A stretch of 33,897 bases of DNA, from positions 1-33,897 of the forward strand of contig JAOUDZ010000040.1 in the NCBI GenBank assembly GCA_029858965.1. The letters run 5' to 3'. The notes beneath the pieces are model-generated. The model had not been told where the DNA came from. It saw only the letters and a program-made list of their open reading frames with translations, and searched no databases. Numbering within the stretch: position 1 is the first letter of the stretch; the number at the start of each line of letters is the position of its first letter. The stretch is from Cyclobacteriaceae bacterium. Lineage in GTDB: Bacteria > Bacteroidota > Bacteroidia > Cytophagales > Cyclobacteriaceae. The translations under genes and the position numbers were made by a program. Below are positions 8,267 to 16,673 of this stretch, piece after piece.

Positions 8267-9090
8267 TATTTTTTCCTCTTAGCTATGATTAGACGATCTG
8301 AATATTTCTTTGGATGACGGGTTTTTTTACCCTTGGAGTAAAGTCCTTTACGTGATCTAGGATGACCACCAGAAGCTCTACCTTCACCACCCCCCATAGG
8401 GTGATCAACGGGATTCATCGCTACCGGGCGTGTACGTGGTCGAACGCCTCTCCAACGGCTGCGACCAGCCTTACCAACACTTTCGTTCATATGATCCGCA
8501 TTGGATGTTGCTCCAACAGTTGCCATACAAACCTCCAACACATTGCGCATTTCACCAGACGGCATTTTCAATGTAGCCATTCCGCCTTCGCGCGCCAGCA
8601 ATTGCACAAAACATCCGGCACTTCGGGCAATGGCCCCTCCTTTTCCAGGCTTCATTTCCACGTTGTGCACAATAGTACCCAGCGGGATCTTTGACAATGG
8701 AAGTGCATTACCAACCTCAGGAGCAACATCAGCACCAGAAATTATTTGCTGACCTACTTTCAAACCCTCAGGGGCAATAATGTAGGTTTTCAGCCCGTCT
8801 GCATAATATAAGAGCGCTACACGGGCAGAACGCGTTGGATCATATTCTATTGACTTAACCGATGCCGGGATGCCCACTTTGTCACGCTTGAAATCTATCT
8901 CTCGTGACTTCTGTTTGTGCCCGCCACCAATATAGCGCATCGTTGTGCGTCCGGTATTGTTTCTACCACCGGATTTCTTCAGCGTAGTTAACAGTGACTT
9001 TTCAGGAGACGTTGATGTGATATCATCAAACGAAGGTGCGAGTCTGTGTCTCGTTCCTGGGGTCATTGGTTTTAATTTCTTCAGCGCCAT
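8266..9090 (-). CDS. rplB: 50S ribosomal protein L2
   Basis: Core 23S rRNA-binding protein needed for subunit joining and peptidyl-transferase activity. The 274 residues match the family. Visible signatures are [59 protein letters not shown] and the C-terminal [18 protein letters not shown] loop. The last includes the conserved histidine ([13 protein letters not shown]), equivalent to E. coli His229 and linked to peptidyl-transferase function. Confidence 0.98.
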   Translation of the reverse strand: MALKKLKPMTPGTRHRLAPSFDDITSTSPEKSLLTTLKKSGGRNNTGRTTMRYIGGGHKQKSREIDFKRDKVGIPASVKSIEYDPTRSARVALLYYADGLKTYIIAPEGLKVGQQIISGADVAPEVGNALPLSKIPLGTIVHNVEMKPGKGGAIARSAGCFVQLLAREGGMATLKMPSGEMRNVLEVCMATVGATSNADHMNESVGKAGRSRWRGVRPRTRPVAMNPVDHPMGGGEGRASGGHPRSRKGLYSKGKKTRHPKKYSDRLIIAKRKK

Positions 9091-9099
9091 CGGTAATAA

Positions 9100-9387
9100 T
9101 TAAACGTTGCTATAAAAATCAATTACTTCGCCTTCTGCCAACGTTACGATTGCCTTCTTGTAACTGGGCTTGCGACCAGCCAGTACCCCAGCCTTGGTGT
9201 AGCGGGTTTTGTGCTTACCCATTACTACCATCGTATTTACTTTTTCTACATTCACGCCATATTGTTTTTCAACGGCCTTCTTTATTTCCACTTTATTGGC
9301 ATCAGAATCAACGATAAAACCGTACTTCCCTTTTTCATTCAAGGCAGAAACTTTTTCCGTTACCAATGGCTTCTTCAGGGTACTCAT
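9100..9387 (-). CDS. rplW: 50S ribosomal protein L23
   Basis: Exit-tunnel protein that docks trigger factor and SRP. The 95 residues contain LKKPLVTEKVSALNEKGKYG, FIVDSDANKVEIKKAVEKQY and VNTMVVMGKHKTRYTKAG, the L23 order. The stop-start overlap with rplD at 9387 is one base, and nine bases separate it from rplB. Confidence 0.96.
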   Translation of the reverse strand: MSTLKKPLVTEKVSALNEKGKYGFIVDSDANKVEIKKAVEKQYGVNVEKVNTMVVMGKHKTRYTKAGVLAGRKPSYKKAIVTLAEGEVIDFYSNV

Positions 9388-10019
9388 TATTCCTTATTTA
9401 ATAAGTTTTCAACCTTGCTAATAGAACTCTCCACAAAGATCAAACTGTCGGCGTTCATCAAATCAAATGTATTAATCTGGTCGGCCGTTGTAATCTTTGC
9501 ATTCTGAATATTTCTCCCTGACATCACCACATTCTTATTGGCTTCAGAAAGTATAAGTAGTGTTTTCTTATCCCCCAGCGAAAGTGCATTTAGGAGCGCA
9601 ATGTATTGCTTTGTCTTTGGCGCCTCGAAGCTAAAGTCTTCCAGTATTGCTATGGAGTTATCTTTTGCCTTGTAGGTCAGTGCTGACTTACGCGCCAGGT
9701 CTTTCACTTTCTTGTTTAATTTAAAAGAATAGTCACGGGGTTGAGGACCAAAAACACGGCCTCCACCTTTGAACAGTGGATTCTTGATGTTACCGGCACG
9801 GGCACCACCAGTTCCTTTTTGCTTCTTTATTTTCTTTGAAGAACCTGAAATTTCATTGCGCTGTTTCGCCTTGTGCGTACCCTGACGCTGGTTCGCCAGA
9901 TAGCTCTTTACATCCAGGTATATGGCGTGGTCATTAGGCTCTATGCCAAATATGGAATCAGAAAGATTCACTTTCTTTTTCGTTTTCTCACCACTCGATT
10001 TTAATACTGCCACTTCCAT
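9387..10019 (-). CDS. rplD: 50S ribosomal protein L4
   Basis: Large-subunit protein whose long loop reaches the exit tunnel; in E. coli it also regulates the S10 operon. The 210 residues show the loop (YLANQRQGTHKAKQRNEISG, GTGGARAGNIKNPLFKGGGR) followed by VFGPQPRDYSFKLNKKVKDL and a C-terminal Rossmann-like domain. The start, [19 protein letters not shown], overlaps the end of rplC by one base. Confidence 0.97.
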   Translation of the reverse strand: MEVAVLKSSGEKTKKKVNLSDSIFGIEPNDHAIYLDVKSYLANQRQGTHKAKQRNEISGSSKKIKKQKGTGGARAGNIKNPLFKGGGRVFGPQPRDYSFKLNKKVKDLARKSALTYKAKDNSIAILEDFSFEAPKTKQYIALLNALSLGDKKTLLILSEANKNVVMSGRNIQNAKITTADQINTFDLMNADSLIFVESSISKVENLLNKE

Positions 10020-10651
10020 TATTTCTGAAGGATTACCGTTGAATTATTAGCTCCGGGAAGTGCTCCGCTGACGATGATCAAATTTTGCTCTGGCATGATC
10101 TTAACCACGCGCAGGTTCACAACCTTTACCCGGTCACCGCCCATGCGACCCGCCAGGCGCTTGCCTTTTGGTACACGTGCTGCAAAAGAAGCGTTACCCA
10201 TAGAACCTGGGGCCCGAAGTCTGTTGTGCTGACCGTGAGTCTGTCCACCTACGCCTGCAAAATTGTGCCGTTTTACTACACCTTGAAAGCCTTTACCTTT
10301 TGAAGTACCCACTGCATCAACAAAGTCGCCCTCAATAAAAACATCCTGAATCCGGACTTCCTTCCCCAACTCAACCATTCCATCGTATTCTGCCCGAAAG
10401 TCACGAAACTCTGCAATCGCTCTTTTGGGAGTTGTGCCAGCTTTCTTGAAATGACCAATTGCCGCTTTCGTGGTATTTTTCTCCTTCTTCTCGCCATAGG
10501 CAAGTTGAACAGCTCGGTATCCGTCTGTTTCCGCGTTTTTCACCTGCGTAATGACGCAAGGTCCAGCTTCGATTACTGTACAAGCGATGTTAACGCCCTC
10601 CGGACCGAATATGCTGGTCATTCCTATTTTCTTTCCTATAATTCCAGGCAT
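10019..10651 (-). CDS. rplC: 50S ribosomal protein L3, first gene of this operon
   Basis: One of the first proteins to bind 23S rRNA, with a loop near the peptidyl-transferase centre. The 210 residues begin [19 protein letters not shown] and include [20 protein letters not shown] and the loop [19 protein letters not shown], all typical. Normally rpsJ (S10) precedes rplC. Here nothing ribosomal lies upstream: a promoter is found about 60 bases before the ATG, and a divergent FecCD-type gene follows. rplC is thus the head of this transcription unit. Confidence 0.97.
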   Translation of the reverse strand: MPGIIGKKIGMTSIFGPEGVNIACTVIEAGPCVITQVKNAETDGYRAVQLAYGEKKEKNTTKAAIGHFKKAGTTPKRAIAEFRDFRAEYDGMVELGKEVRIQDVFIEGDFVDAVGTSKGKGFQGVVKRHNFAGVGGQTHGQHNRLRAPGSMGNASFAARVPKGKRLAGRMGGDRVKVVNLRVVKIMPEQNLIIVSGALPGANNSTVILQK

Positions 10652-10711
10652 GGCTGAACCTATTTATGCTGTTTTTCAGGACCTTTTAACCTCTTTCTTC
10701 AAAAAGGACTG

Positions 10712-10742
10712 CAAAGATAGAAACTAAAGTATAGTTACCAAA
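10712..10742 (-). promoter_or_regulatory. Promoter of the rplC-led ribosomal operon
   Basis: On the minus strand TTTG (10742-10739) is followed by exactly 19 bases and TATCTTTG (10719-10712), an exact match to the Bacteroidota primary promoter. Transcription would start near 10705, leaving a leader of about 55 bases. The leader can form a weak hairpin (10682-10687 with 10702-10707). No clear ribosome-binding site is seen. The same TATCTTTGCAG string occurs in the internal rpsH promoter. Confidence 0.8.
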
Positions 10743-10827
10743 CGCGGGTTTCAAAATTTTTGCCAATTGCAGGAGCCCGGCGTGGCGATTCCGGTTAATA
10801 TTCCGAAATCGTGTATCATTGTTTAAT

Positions 10828-11862
10828 ATGGCCAAGGATACTATGGAAATGGTTGCCCATAAACGGTGGATTGTTCTTCCCCCCCTATTGGTTTTGCTGT
10901 TTGTCATAAACCTGTCTCTGGGCAGTGTCGAAATACCGTTTGGTGAGATCATCAGCATACTGGTAGGCAAACCCGGTTCCAATCCAGTTTGGTCAGACAT
11001 TGTTTGGGATTTTCGGATGACGAAGGCCCTTACGTGCATCTTGGCCGGAAGCGCTTTGTCCATTGGTGGCTTGCAGATGCAAACGCTGTTCAGAAATGCC
11101 TTGGCCGGCCCTGATGTGATGGGACTGTCCTCAGGGGCGAGCCTTGCTGTGTCGCTTGTATTCATGAGTCAGGCTTTTGGCTTTGGGTCTTTTTCAACAC
11201 CACAGCCCTGGGCAGTTGCAGGTGCGGCCAGTCTAGGGTGTAGTATCGTATTCCTTATTATAGTTGTCATTTCGCAGCGATTGCAGGATAACACCTCGCT
11301 CCTGATCGTTGGGCTGATGATTGGCGCGGCAACCTCATCGCTGGTTAGCGTACTACAATTTCTGAGCAAAGCGGAGGAGCAACAATCCTTTTTGTTATGG
11401 ACTTTTGGCAGTCTGGGGCGTCTGAATTGGGTTGAAATTCGGGTACTCGCTGTCATCCTGCTCGTGGGTGGCTTGATCGGATTATTCTCAACGAAGTCGC
11501 TCAATGCATGGCTATTGGGGAACAATTATGCCGAAAGCCTGGGGGTGAATTTAAGCAGAGCAAGGTTCCTTATCATCGTATCGACGTGCATCTTAACCGG
11601 TGGTGTTACAGCCTTCTGTGGTCCAATTGCTTTTGTTGGACTGGCAGTCCCGCACCTGACAAGGCTATTAATTAGGACAAACAATCACCGGGTGCTTATT
11701 CCTTCCGTAATTTTTGCTGGCGGTTCGCTTATGCTTTTCTGTGATACCATCGCTCAACTCCCGGGGAGTACCTATGTTCTGCCCATCAACGCGATAACGG
11801 CTATGATAGGTGCTCCAGTTGTTATTTGGATTATTCTTCGCGCAAAGCGTGTATTTATATAG
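10828..11862 (+). CDS. FecCD-family ABC transporter permease
   Basis: Inner-membrane permease of the BtuC/FecCD family, which imports siderophores, heme or vitamin B12. The 344 residues have about ten hydrophobic segments and the family motifs GGLQMQTLFRNALAGPDVMG and LSSGASLAVS near the N-terminal third, and CGPIAFVGLAVPHLTR before the last segments. I start at the ATG at 10828; a TTG at 10819 would add three residues, and an ATG at 10843 is also possible. The ATPase gene follows eight bases later. No substrate-binding protein or TonB receptor is adjacent, so the substrate cannot be assigned. Confidence 0.9.
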   Translation: MAKDTMEMVAHKRWIVLPPLLVLLFVINLSLGSVEIPFGEIISILVGKPGSNPVWSDIVWDFRMTKALTCILAGSALSIGGLQMQTLFRNALAGPDVMGLSSGASLAVSLVFMSQAFGFGSFSTPQPWAVAGAASLGCSIVFLIIVVISQRLQDNTSLLIVGLMIGAATSSLVSVLQFLSKAEEQQSFLLWTFGSLGRLNWVEIRVLAVILLVGGLIGLFSTKSLNAWLLGNNYAESLGVNLSRARFLIIVSTCILTGGVTAFCGPIAFVGLAVPHLTRLLIRTNNHRVLIPSVIFAGGSLMLFCDTIAQLPGSTYVLPINAITAMIGAPVVIWIILRAKRVFI

Positions 11863-11869
11863 TGTTAAG

Positions 11870-12889
11870 ATGAAAGACGCTGAGGACAGATCGGTCATAC
11901 AAACTCGTCAGTTAACAATCGGCTACTCCCAGCGGGGTAACATGAATGTATTGTTTGAAAATCTTAACCTTCAATTGAGGTCAGGAGAACTCACCTGCTT
12001 TATGGGCCGGAATGGAATTGGTAAATCTACGCTGATCAGAACATTCCTTGGCGTACAAAAACCGCTTTCTGGTGATGTAGGGTACATTGAGCCACCCGCC
12101 CTCGGGAACAGATCTCCAATTCACGCCAGACAAGTTGCAGTGGTTCTCACCGACAGAATTACTGCCGTTAACATGAATGTTTATGAACTGGTGTCGTTCG
12201 GAAGATATCCATACCTGGGTTGGGATGCAAAACTCACCTCAGTGGACCACGCGATTGTACAACGATCCATTGATCATGTCCAGATTCAACATCTCGTAAC
12301 GCAAAAGATTTATGAACTCAGTGATGGCCAGCTTCAAATGGTAATGATCGCCCGCGCGTTAGCCCAGGACACGCCAATCATTTTGTTGGATGAGCCAACC
12401 GCGCATCTGGACCTTAACAACCGTCTTGAAATAATGAACCTGTTGCGCAAGCTTGCACACACTATGCATAAAGCCATTCTTGTAGCTACCCATGAACTTG
12501 ACCTGGCGCTTCAGACGGCTGACGTTGTTTGGTTGGCCGGCAATAACAGAAGCATTCTGACAGGCATTCCGGAAGATCTGGTACTAAATGGTGCTTTTGA
12601 TGAAGTTTTCCAATTCAAAGGTTTCGATTTAAGAACGGGGAAGCTTCACCATGAGGCCCATCACTCAGCGTCTATCAAATTGGTGGGAAAAAGTCATGCC
12701 TACCTATGGACCAAAAACGCACTGGAGCGAAGTGGATTTTCCATTGCTGACGAGGGTGATGCGCACGCAATAACAATTGTTGTGGAGGGCACGCAAAGCA
12801 AATGGGTGCTGGATAATGATTTGCACTTTGATACCATCAGTGCACTGCTGATTCATCTGAAAAAGCACCAACCCCCGCAGGGAAACTAG
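11870..12889 (+). CDS. FecE/BtuD-type ABC transporter ATPase
   Basis: Cytoplasmic ATPase that pairs with the FecCD-type permease just upstream. From the ATG at 11870 it has 339 residues. Walker A (GRNGIGKST) is at 46-54, the signature at 150-154 is LSDGQ rather than LSGGQ, Walker B (IILLDEP) is at 170-176 and the H-loop histidine is about 208 (ATHELD). After residue 257 comes an extension of about 80 residues rich in His and Lys at first, not part of the ATPase fold and of unknown role. FecE/BtuD proteins are usually about 250-260 residues. Confidence 0.9.
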   Translation: MKDAEDRSVIQTRQLTIGYSQRGNMNVLFENLNLQLRSGELTCFMGRNGIGKSTLIRTFLGVQKPLSGDVGYIEPPALGNRSPIHARQVAVVLTDRITAVNMNVYELVSFGRYPYLGWDAKLTSVDHAIVQRSIDHVQIQHLVTQKIYELSDGQLQMVMIARALAQDTPIILLDEPTAHLDLNNRLEIMNLLRKLAHTMHKAILVATHELDLALQTADVVWLAGNNRSILTGIPEDLVLNGAFDEVFQFKGFDLRTGKLHHEAHHSASIKLVGKSHAYLWTKNALERSGFSIADEGDAHAITIVVEGTQSKWVLDNDLHFDTISALLIHLKKHQPPQGN

Positions 12890-12984
12890 TATTTTTATTT
12901 TGTTCAGAATGCTATTCAATCGATTGCAGCGTCATATTACAGGATTCAGTTTCAAAGAATATTATTCAATTGATCCACTTTTGT

Positions 12985-12992
12985 TAGGTTTG
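12985..12992 (+). promoter_or_regulatory. Possible -7 element for the phosphorylase-like gene
   Basis: TAGGTTTG matches TAnnTTTG and ends 31 bases before the ATG at 13024, a suitable distance. No good TTTG is found 19 bases upstream (TTAT is there), so the promoter is only half supported. The gene is otherwise 134 bases after the ATPase stop, which is enough for its own promoter. Confidence 0.4.
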
Positions 12993-13023
12993 AGATTGCA
13001 CAAGCAACACTTCTCCTGTTATC

Positions 13024-14676
13024 ATGATTAAACCAGACGAGATCTTTCCCTATAAATTCGACAAAAAATACGCCAAGCCAGTAGCATACTTCTCCATGGA
13101 GTTTGCATTGGATCAACCATTGAAGATATACAGTGGCGGACTGGGTTTTCTGGCTGGTTCTCATCTGCGCAGCGCCTATGAACTAAACCAAAATCTGATC
13201 GGAATAGGCATTCTCTGGAAGAAAGGATATTATGATCAGGAAAGGAATCAGGACCAAACCTTACGCGTCAGTTTCCGAGAGAAGGACTACTCATTCCTGA
13301 CAGACATTAATATTGTCTTTCCCATTACTATCCACGGTGCCAAGGTTTTTGTGAAGGCCTACCTCTTGAAACCTAAAATATTCAACACTGCCCCACTTTT
13401 TTTGCTCAGCACAGATATTCCGGAAAACGATTTTCTTGCACAAACCATCAGTCATCGGCTGTACGATCCGAATGAAACAACACGCATTGCACAATCCATT
13501 CTATTGGGCATTGGCGGAGCCAAATTATTGGATGTACTAAAGCGTAAAACAGAAATTTATCACATGAACGAAGGCCATGCGCTACCCATGTGCTTTTATC
13601 TGCTTGATAAATACAAGGATATTGATGAAGTGAAGAAACGGGTGGTCTTTACCACGCACACGCCGGAGAAAGCCGGCAATGAAGAGCACAGTTTACCACT
13701 GCTTCACGGGATGAGCTTTTTCAATGGCATGACGCCAAAACAAGTGGATGGATACGTTTATCCTGAAAATGGCGTACTCAACTATACCTTGACCGCATTG
13801 CGTCTCGCCAAAAGGGCCAACGGCGTTTCTCAACTGCATGGCAAAGTTGCCCGCACGATGTGGGGCAATTACAAAGGTATTTGCGAAATCTCAGCGATTA
13901 CCAATGCCCAGAATAAAACATATTGGAAAGATCCTGTCCTGGAGAATGCAATAAAATCGAAGGATGCAAAGCTATTGGTTGAGCGCAAAAAACAATTAAA
14001 GAAAAAACTCTTTCGGGCAGTTGCCAATCAAACCGGAAAACTTTTTGACGAAAATATACTTACCATCGTATGGGCAAGGCGATTTGCAGCATATAAGCGC
14101 GCCAATCTTCTCCTGTCGGATTTCAATCGGTTTTTGAAAATCGCGGTAAGTAAAGAACATCCCATTCAGGTAATTTGGGCTGGCAAGCCTTACCCCGAAG
14201 ATTACAATGCGATTAATATATTCAATGAAATCTATTGGAAGACAAAGAATTTGCCTAACTGCACCGTTGTAACAGGATATGAGCTCTGGTTATCGGGGTA
14301 CTTAAAAAAAGGATCGGATGTTTGGCTGAACAGCCCGCGACTGTATCACGAAGCTTCCGGAACATCGGGGATGACTGCCGCGATGAATGCTTCGGTCAAC
14401 CTGTCTATTCCGGATGGATGGATTCCCGAATTCGCGAAGCACGGCAAAAATGCATTCATTATTGATCCTGCAGACGACGCCCTAACCCCGGAAGCAAAAG
14501 ACAAAGTTGAAGCCAATAATCTGCTTGATGTCCTCGAACATGAGATCATCCCAACATACTACGAAACTCCTGAAAAATGGAACGAAATCGTAAGATCAAG
14601 TATGCAGGACGTTGTACCCCTTTTCGACTCAGGAAGGATGGCGCAGGAGTATTATGAGAAGCTCTATAATTTTTGA
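13024..14676 (+). CDS. Short alpha-glucan phosphorylase-like protein (GT35-related), PLP lysine replaced
   Basis: Resembles the short alpha-glucan phosphorylase family (TIGR02094 type), which would release glucose-1-phosphate from glycogen. The 550 residues contain AYFSMEFALDQPLKIYSGGL at 21-40, YHMNEGHALP at 179-188, VWARRFAAYKRANLLLSDF at 349-367, and the active-site region EASGTSGMTAAMNASVNLS at 443-461. In phosphorylases the residue after GTSGM is the lysine that binds pyridoxal phosphate; here it is Thr451. The following DGWW is DGWI. It may be inactive as a phosphorylase, use another mechanism, or belong to a subfamily where this is normal. No other glycogen genes are adjacent. Confidence 0.85.
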   Translation: MIKPDEIFPYKFDKKYAKPVAYFSMEFALDQPLKIYSGGLGFLAGSHLRSAYELNQNLIGIGILWKKGYYDQERNQDQTLRVSFREKDYSFLTDINIVFPITIHGAKVFVKAYLLKPKIFNTAPLFLLSTDIPENDFLAQTISHRLYDPNETTRIAQSILLGIGGAKLLDVLKRKTEIYHMNEGHALPMCFYLLDKYKDIDEVKKRVVFTTHTPEKAGNEEHSLPLLHGMSFFNGMTPKQVDGYVYPENGVLNYTLTALRLAKRANGVSQLHGKVARTMWGNYKGICEISAITNAQNKTYWKDPVLENAIKSKDAKLLVERKKQLKKKLFRAVANQTGKLFDENILTIVWARRFAAYKRANLLLSDFNRFLKIAVSKEHPIQVIWAGKPYPEDYNAINIFNEIYWKTKNLPNCTVVTGYELWLSGYLKKGSDVWLNSPRLYHEASGTSGMTAAMNASVNLSIPDGWIPEFAKHGKNAFIIDPADDALTPEAKDKVEANNLLDVLEHEIIPTYYETPEKWNEIVRSSMQDVVPLFDSGRMAQEYYEKLYNF

Positions 14677-14682
14677 ACTGAA

Positions 14683-15115
14683 CTAGTACATCCCCGGACG
14701 GGACAAATTTTCGTTCAGGTTCCTTATCAGCTGATAGGAAAATTGGACGATTTCTTTGTCGTTGGTGATTGAAAGGTTTTCATTGATACCGTGGAATCGG
14801 CCTCTATTGTCATCCGAAAGCCTTAAAGGATAGAAGGGGAATATATTTTCAGCCACTTTGCTGTGTGCGACAGGAACACTACCAGCTTGGCTGTGGAATC
14901 CCCGAAAGGTCGCTGAATCAGGAAGGGCAGGATAGTCATTTGAAACGGTTTGAAATTGAATTCCTCACTGCAACCGGGAAAAGGCGGCATCACTCACTTC
15001 CACCGGTGCAACGACTTCTGCTTTCTCCTGTTTGCGGAAAAAGGTAAGGGTATTGAACAGCAACACCAGTACCAGCACAAGAACGATAGCTCAGCGCAAG
15101 TACAGTCTTCTTCAT
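14683..15115 (-). pseudogene. Remnant of an M20-family peptidase gene
   Basis: The 687 bases between the phosphorylase-like gene and the oxidoreductase have no intact gene but hold both ends of one on the minus strand. The 5' end starts MKKTVLAL at 15115; after a one-base insertion (CTG-A-GCT) the frame continues IVLVLVLVLLFNTLTFFRKQ, then an in-frame TGA, then GIQFQTVSNDYPALPDSATF. A large internal part, including the metal-binding core, is missing. The C-terminal end (VPVAHSKVAENIFPFYPLRL, HGINENLSITNDKEIVQFSY) runs to a TAG at 14683. This matches the ends of PM20D1-like M20 peptidases, normally about 480 residues. Bases 15116-15363 hold nothing I recognise. Confidence 0.75.
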
Positions 15116-15363
15116 GACAATTTTTGGTTACGCATAGAAACAATAGGAGGTTCTCCTCAGGAGGAAGACCATTACCTGCATCAGGATTATGGCAGGATAG
15201 ATAGTAAATTATCGGACTGGTTCCCGCGTTGGCTATTTTGCTGAAGTCTTTGCCCCGGGCCAGATTGTGAAGCACAACAATCACAAAACGAATCCAACTT
15301 CGTATCTTGTAATGTCAAATGCCTGACAAATTGGTTGTGTTTTCTTATTCAACTTTAGTCGCT

Positions 15364-16650
15364 ATGCAGCACATTGTAATTATCGGTAATGGTGTCTCCG
15401 GAACTACTGCTGCACGCCATATCCGGAAACGAAGCAATCACCGGATTACTGTGGTGTCTTCTGAAACAACACACTTTTACTCGCGCACCGCACTCATGTA
15501 TATATTCATGGGGCATATGCAATACGAAAACACCAAACCGTACGAAGACTCTTTTTGGAAGAAGAATAAGATAGAACTTGTGTCAGACCATGTTGAAAAA
15601 GTTGATGCCCCCGGAAGCTCCCTGCAGCTTAGATCCGGTTCCACAATCGCCTACGATATACTCATCATCGCTTCCGGATCGACTTCAAATAAATTCGGAT
15701 GGCCTGGCGAGGATACTAAAGGAGTACAGGGTCTTTACGGCTATCCCGATCTTCAGCTCATGGAAACCAATACCAAGGGAATACAACATGCCGTCATCGT
15801 TGGAGGCGGGTTAATTGGTATTGAAATGGCCGAGATGCTGTACTCCAGGAACATTTCCGTCACCCTACTTGCACGTGAACCAGAATTTTGGAGCAATGTA
15901 TTACCCCTGCAAGATGCGAACCTGATCAGCAGGCATATCCGCTCACACAATATTGACTTGAGATTAGAAACAGAATTAACGGAAATTCGGGCAGATGAAA
16001 CCGGAAAGGTAAATGCAGTTGTCACAAACAAGGGGGAAATAATTAATTGTCAGTTTGTTGGACTGACCACGGGCGTTTCTCCCAACATTGCTTTCCTGAG
16101 GGACTCCGGGATTGAAACCAACCGCGGAATCTTGGTAAATGAATACCTGCAAACAAATATTCCAAATGTTTATGCGCTTGGCGATTGCGTTGAACGAACA
16201 TACGACTTGCCCGGAAGAAGAAATATAGAACAGGTATGGTACACCGGCAGAATGATGGGTGAAGTGGTTGCACAGACTATCTGTGGAGAAAAGACAAAGT
16301 ACGAGCCCGGTCCATGGTTTAATTCTGCTAAATTCTTCGATATAGAATATCAAACGTACGGTAATGTGGGTAAGGATTTAGCACCTGATGAAGAAGACTT
16401 TTATTGGGAAGATCAATCGGGATTGAAGGCCATCCATTTTGTGTGGAATAGAAACTCAAACGAGTTTGTGGGAATAAACGCATTTGGAATCCGGCTGAGA
16501 CATGCGTGCTTTGATCAGTGGCTGCGGGAGAAAAAAGACATACAGTTCGTGGTTGATCATTTAGATGATGCCAATTTTAATCCTGAGTTTTTTCCACGAT
16601 ATGAAACAGAAGTAGGAACGGCGATTGCCACCAAATTTGGTGCTGTGTAG
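15364..16650 (+). CDS. NAD(P)/FAD-dependent oxidoreductase (rubredoxin/nitrite reductase type)
   Basis: Soluble pyridine-nucleotide flavoprotein. With the start at the ATG at 15364 (MQHIVIIGNGVSGTTAARH) it has 428 residues; a longer reading from 15319 adds 15 non-conserved ones. The FAD-binding GNGVSG is at 8-13, the NAD(P)-binding GGGLIG at 147-152 and the second FAD motif YALGD at 270-274. The last 130 residues form a C-terminal region with little I can identify. It is 23 bases upstream of the 4Fe-4S membrane protein, suggesting that it supplies electrons to it. No redox-active CxxxxC disulfide motif of the glutathione reductase type is visible. Confidence 0.88.
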   Translation: MQHIVIIGNGVSGTTAARHIRKRSNHRITVVSSETTHFYSRTALMYIFMGHMQYENTKPYEDSFWKKNKIELVSDHVEKVDAPGSSLQLRSGSTIAYDILIIASGSTSNKFGWPGEDTKGVQGLYGYPDLQLMETNTKGIQHAVIVGGGLIGIEMAEMLYSRNISVTLLAREPEFWSNVLPLQDANLISRHIRSHNIDLRLETELTEIRADETGKVNAVVTNKGEIINCQFVGLTTGVSPNIAFLRDSGIETNRGILVNEYLQTNIPNVYALGDCVERTYDLPGRRNIEQVWYTGRMMGEVVAQTICGEKTKYEPGPWFNSAKFFDIEYQTYGNVGKDLAPDEEDFYWEDQSGLKAIHFVWNRNSNEFVGINAFGIRLRHACFDQWLREKKDIQFVVDHLDDANFNPEFFPRYETEVGTAIATKFGAV

Positions 16651-16673
16651 ATCTGCATAAACGAAAGAATGAA

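Noticed and set aside
1526-10657. Many open frames on the plus strand across the ribosomal operon
   Set aside because: They lie antisense to well-identified ribosomal genes and have no motifs, low-complexity Pro/His/Ser-rich composition (for example opposite the S3 tail) and no supporting ribosome-binding sites.
15319-15363. Longer start of the FAD oxidoreductase
   Set aside because: The 15 added residues lie before the FAD-binding strand that normally begins the protein, and an ATG at 15364 gives the family start.
15116-15363. Frame on the minus strand (14994-15284) as a gene
   Set aside because: It runs over the M20 remnant in a different frame, has no recognised motif and is probably chance.
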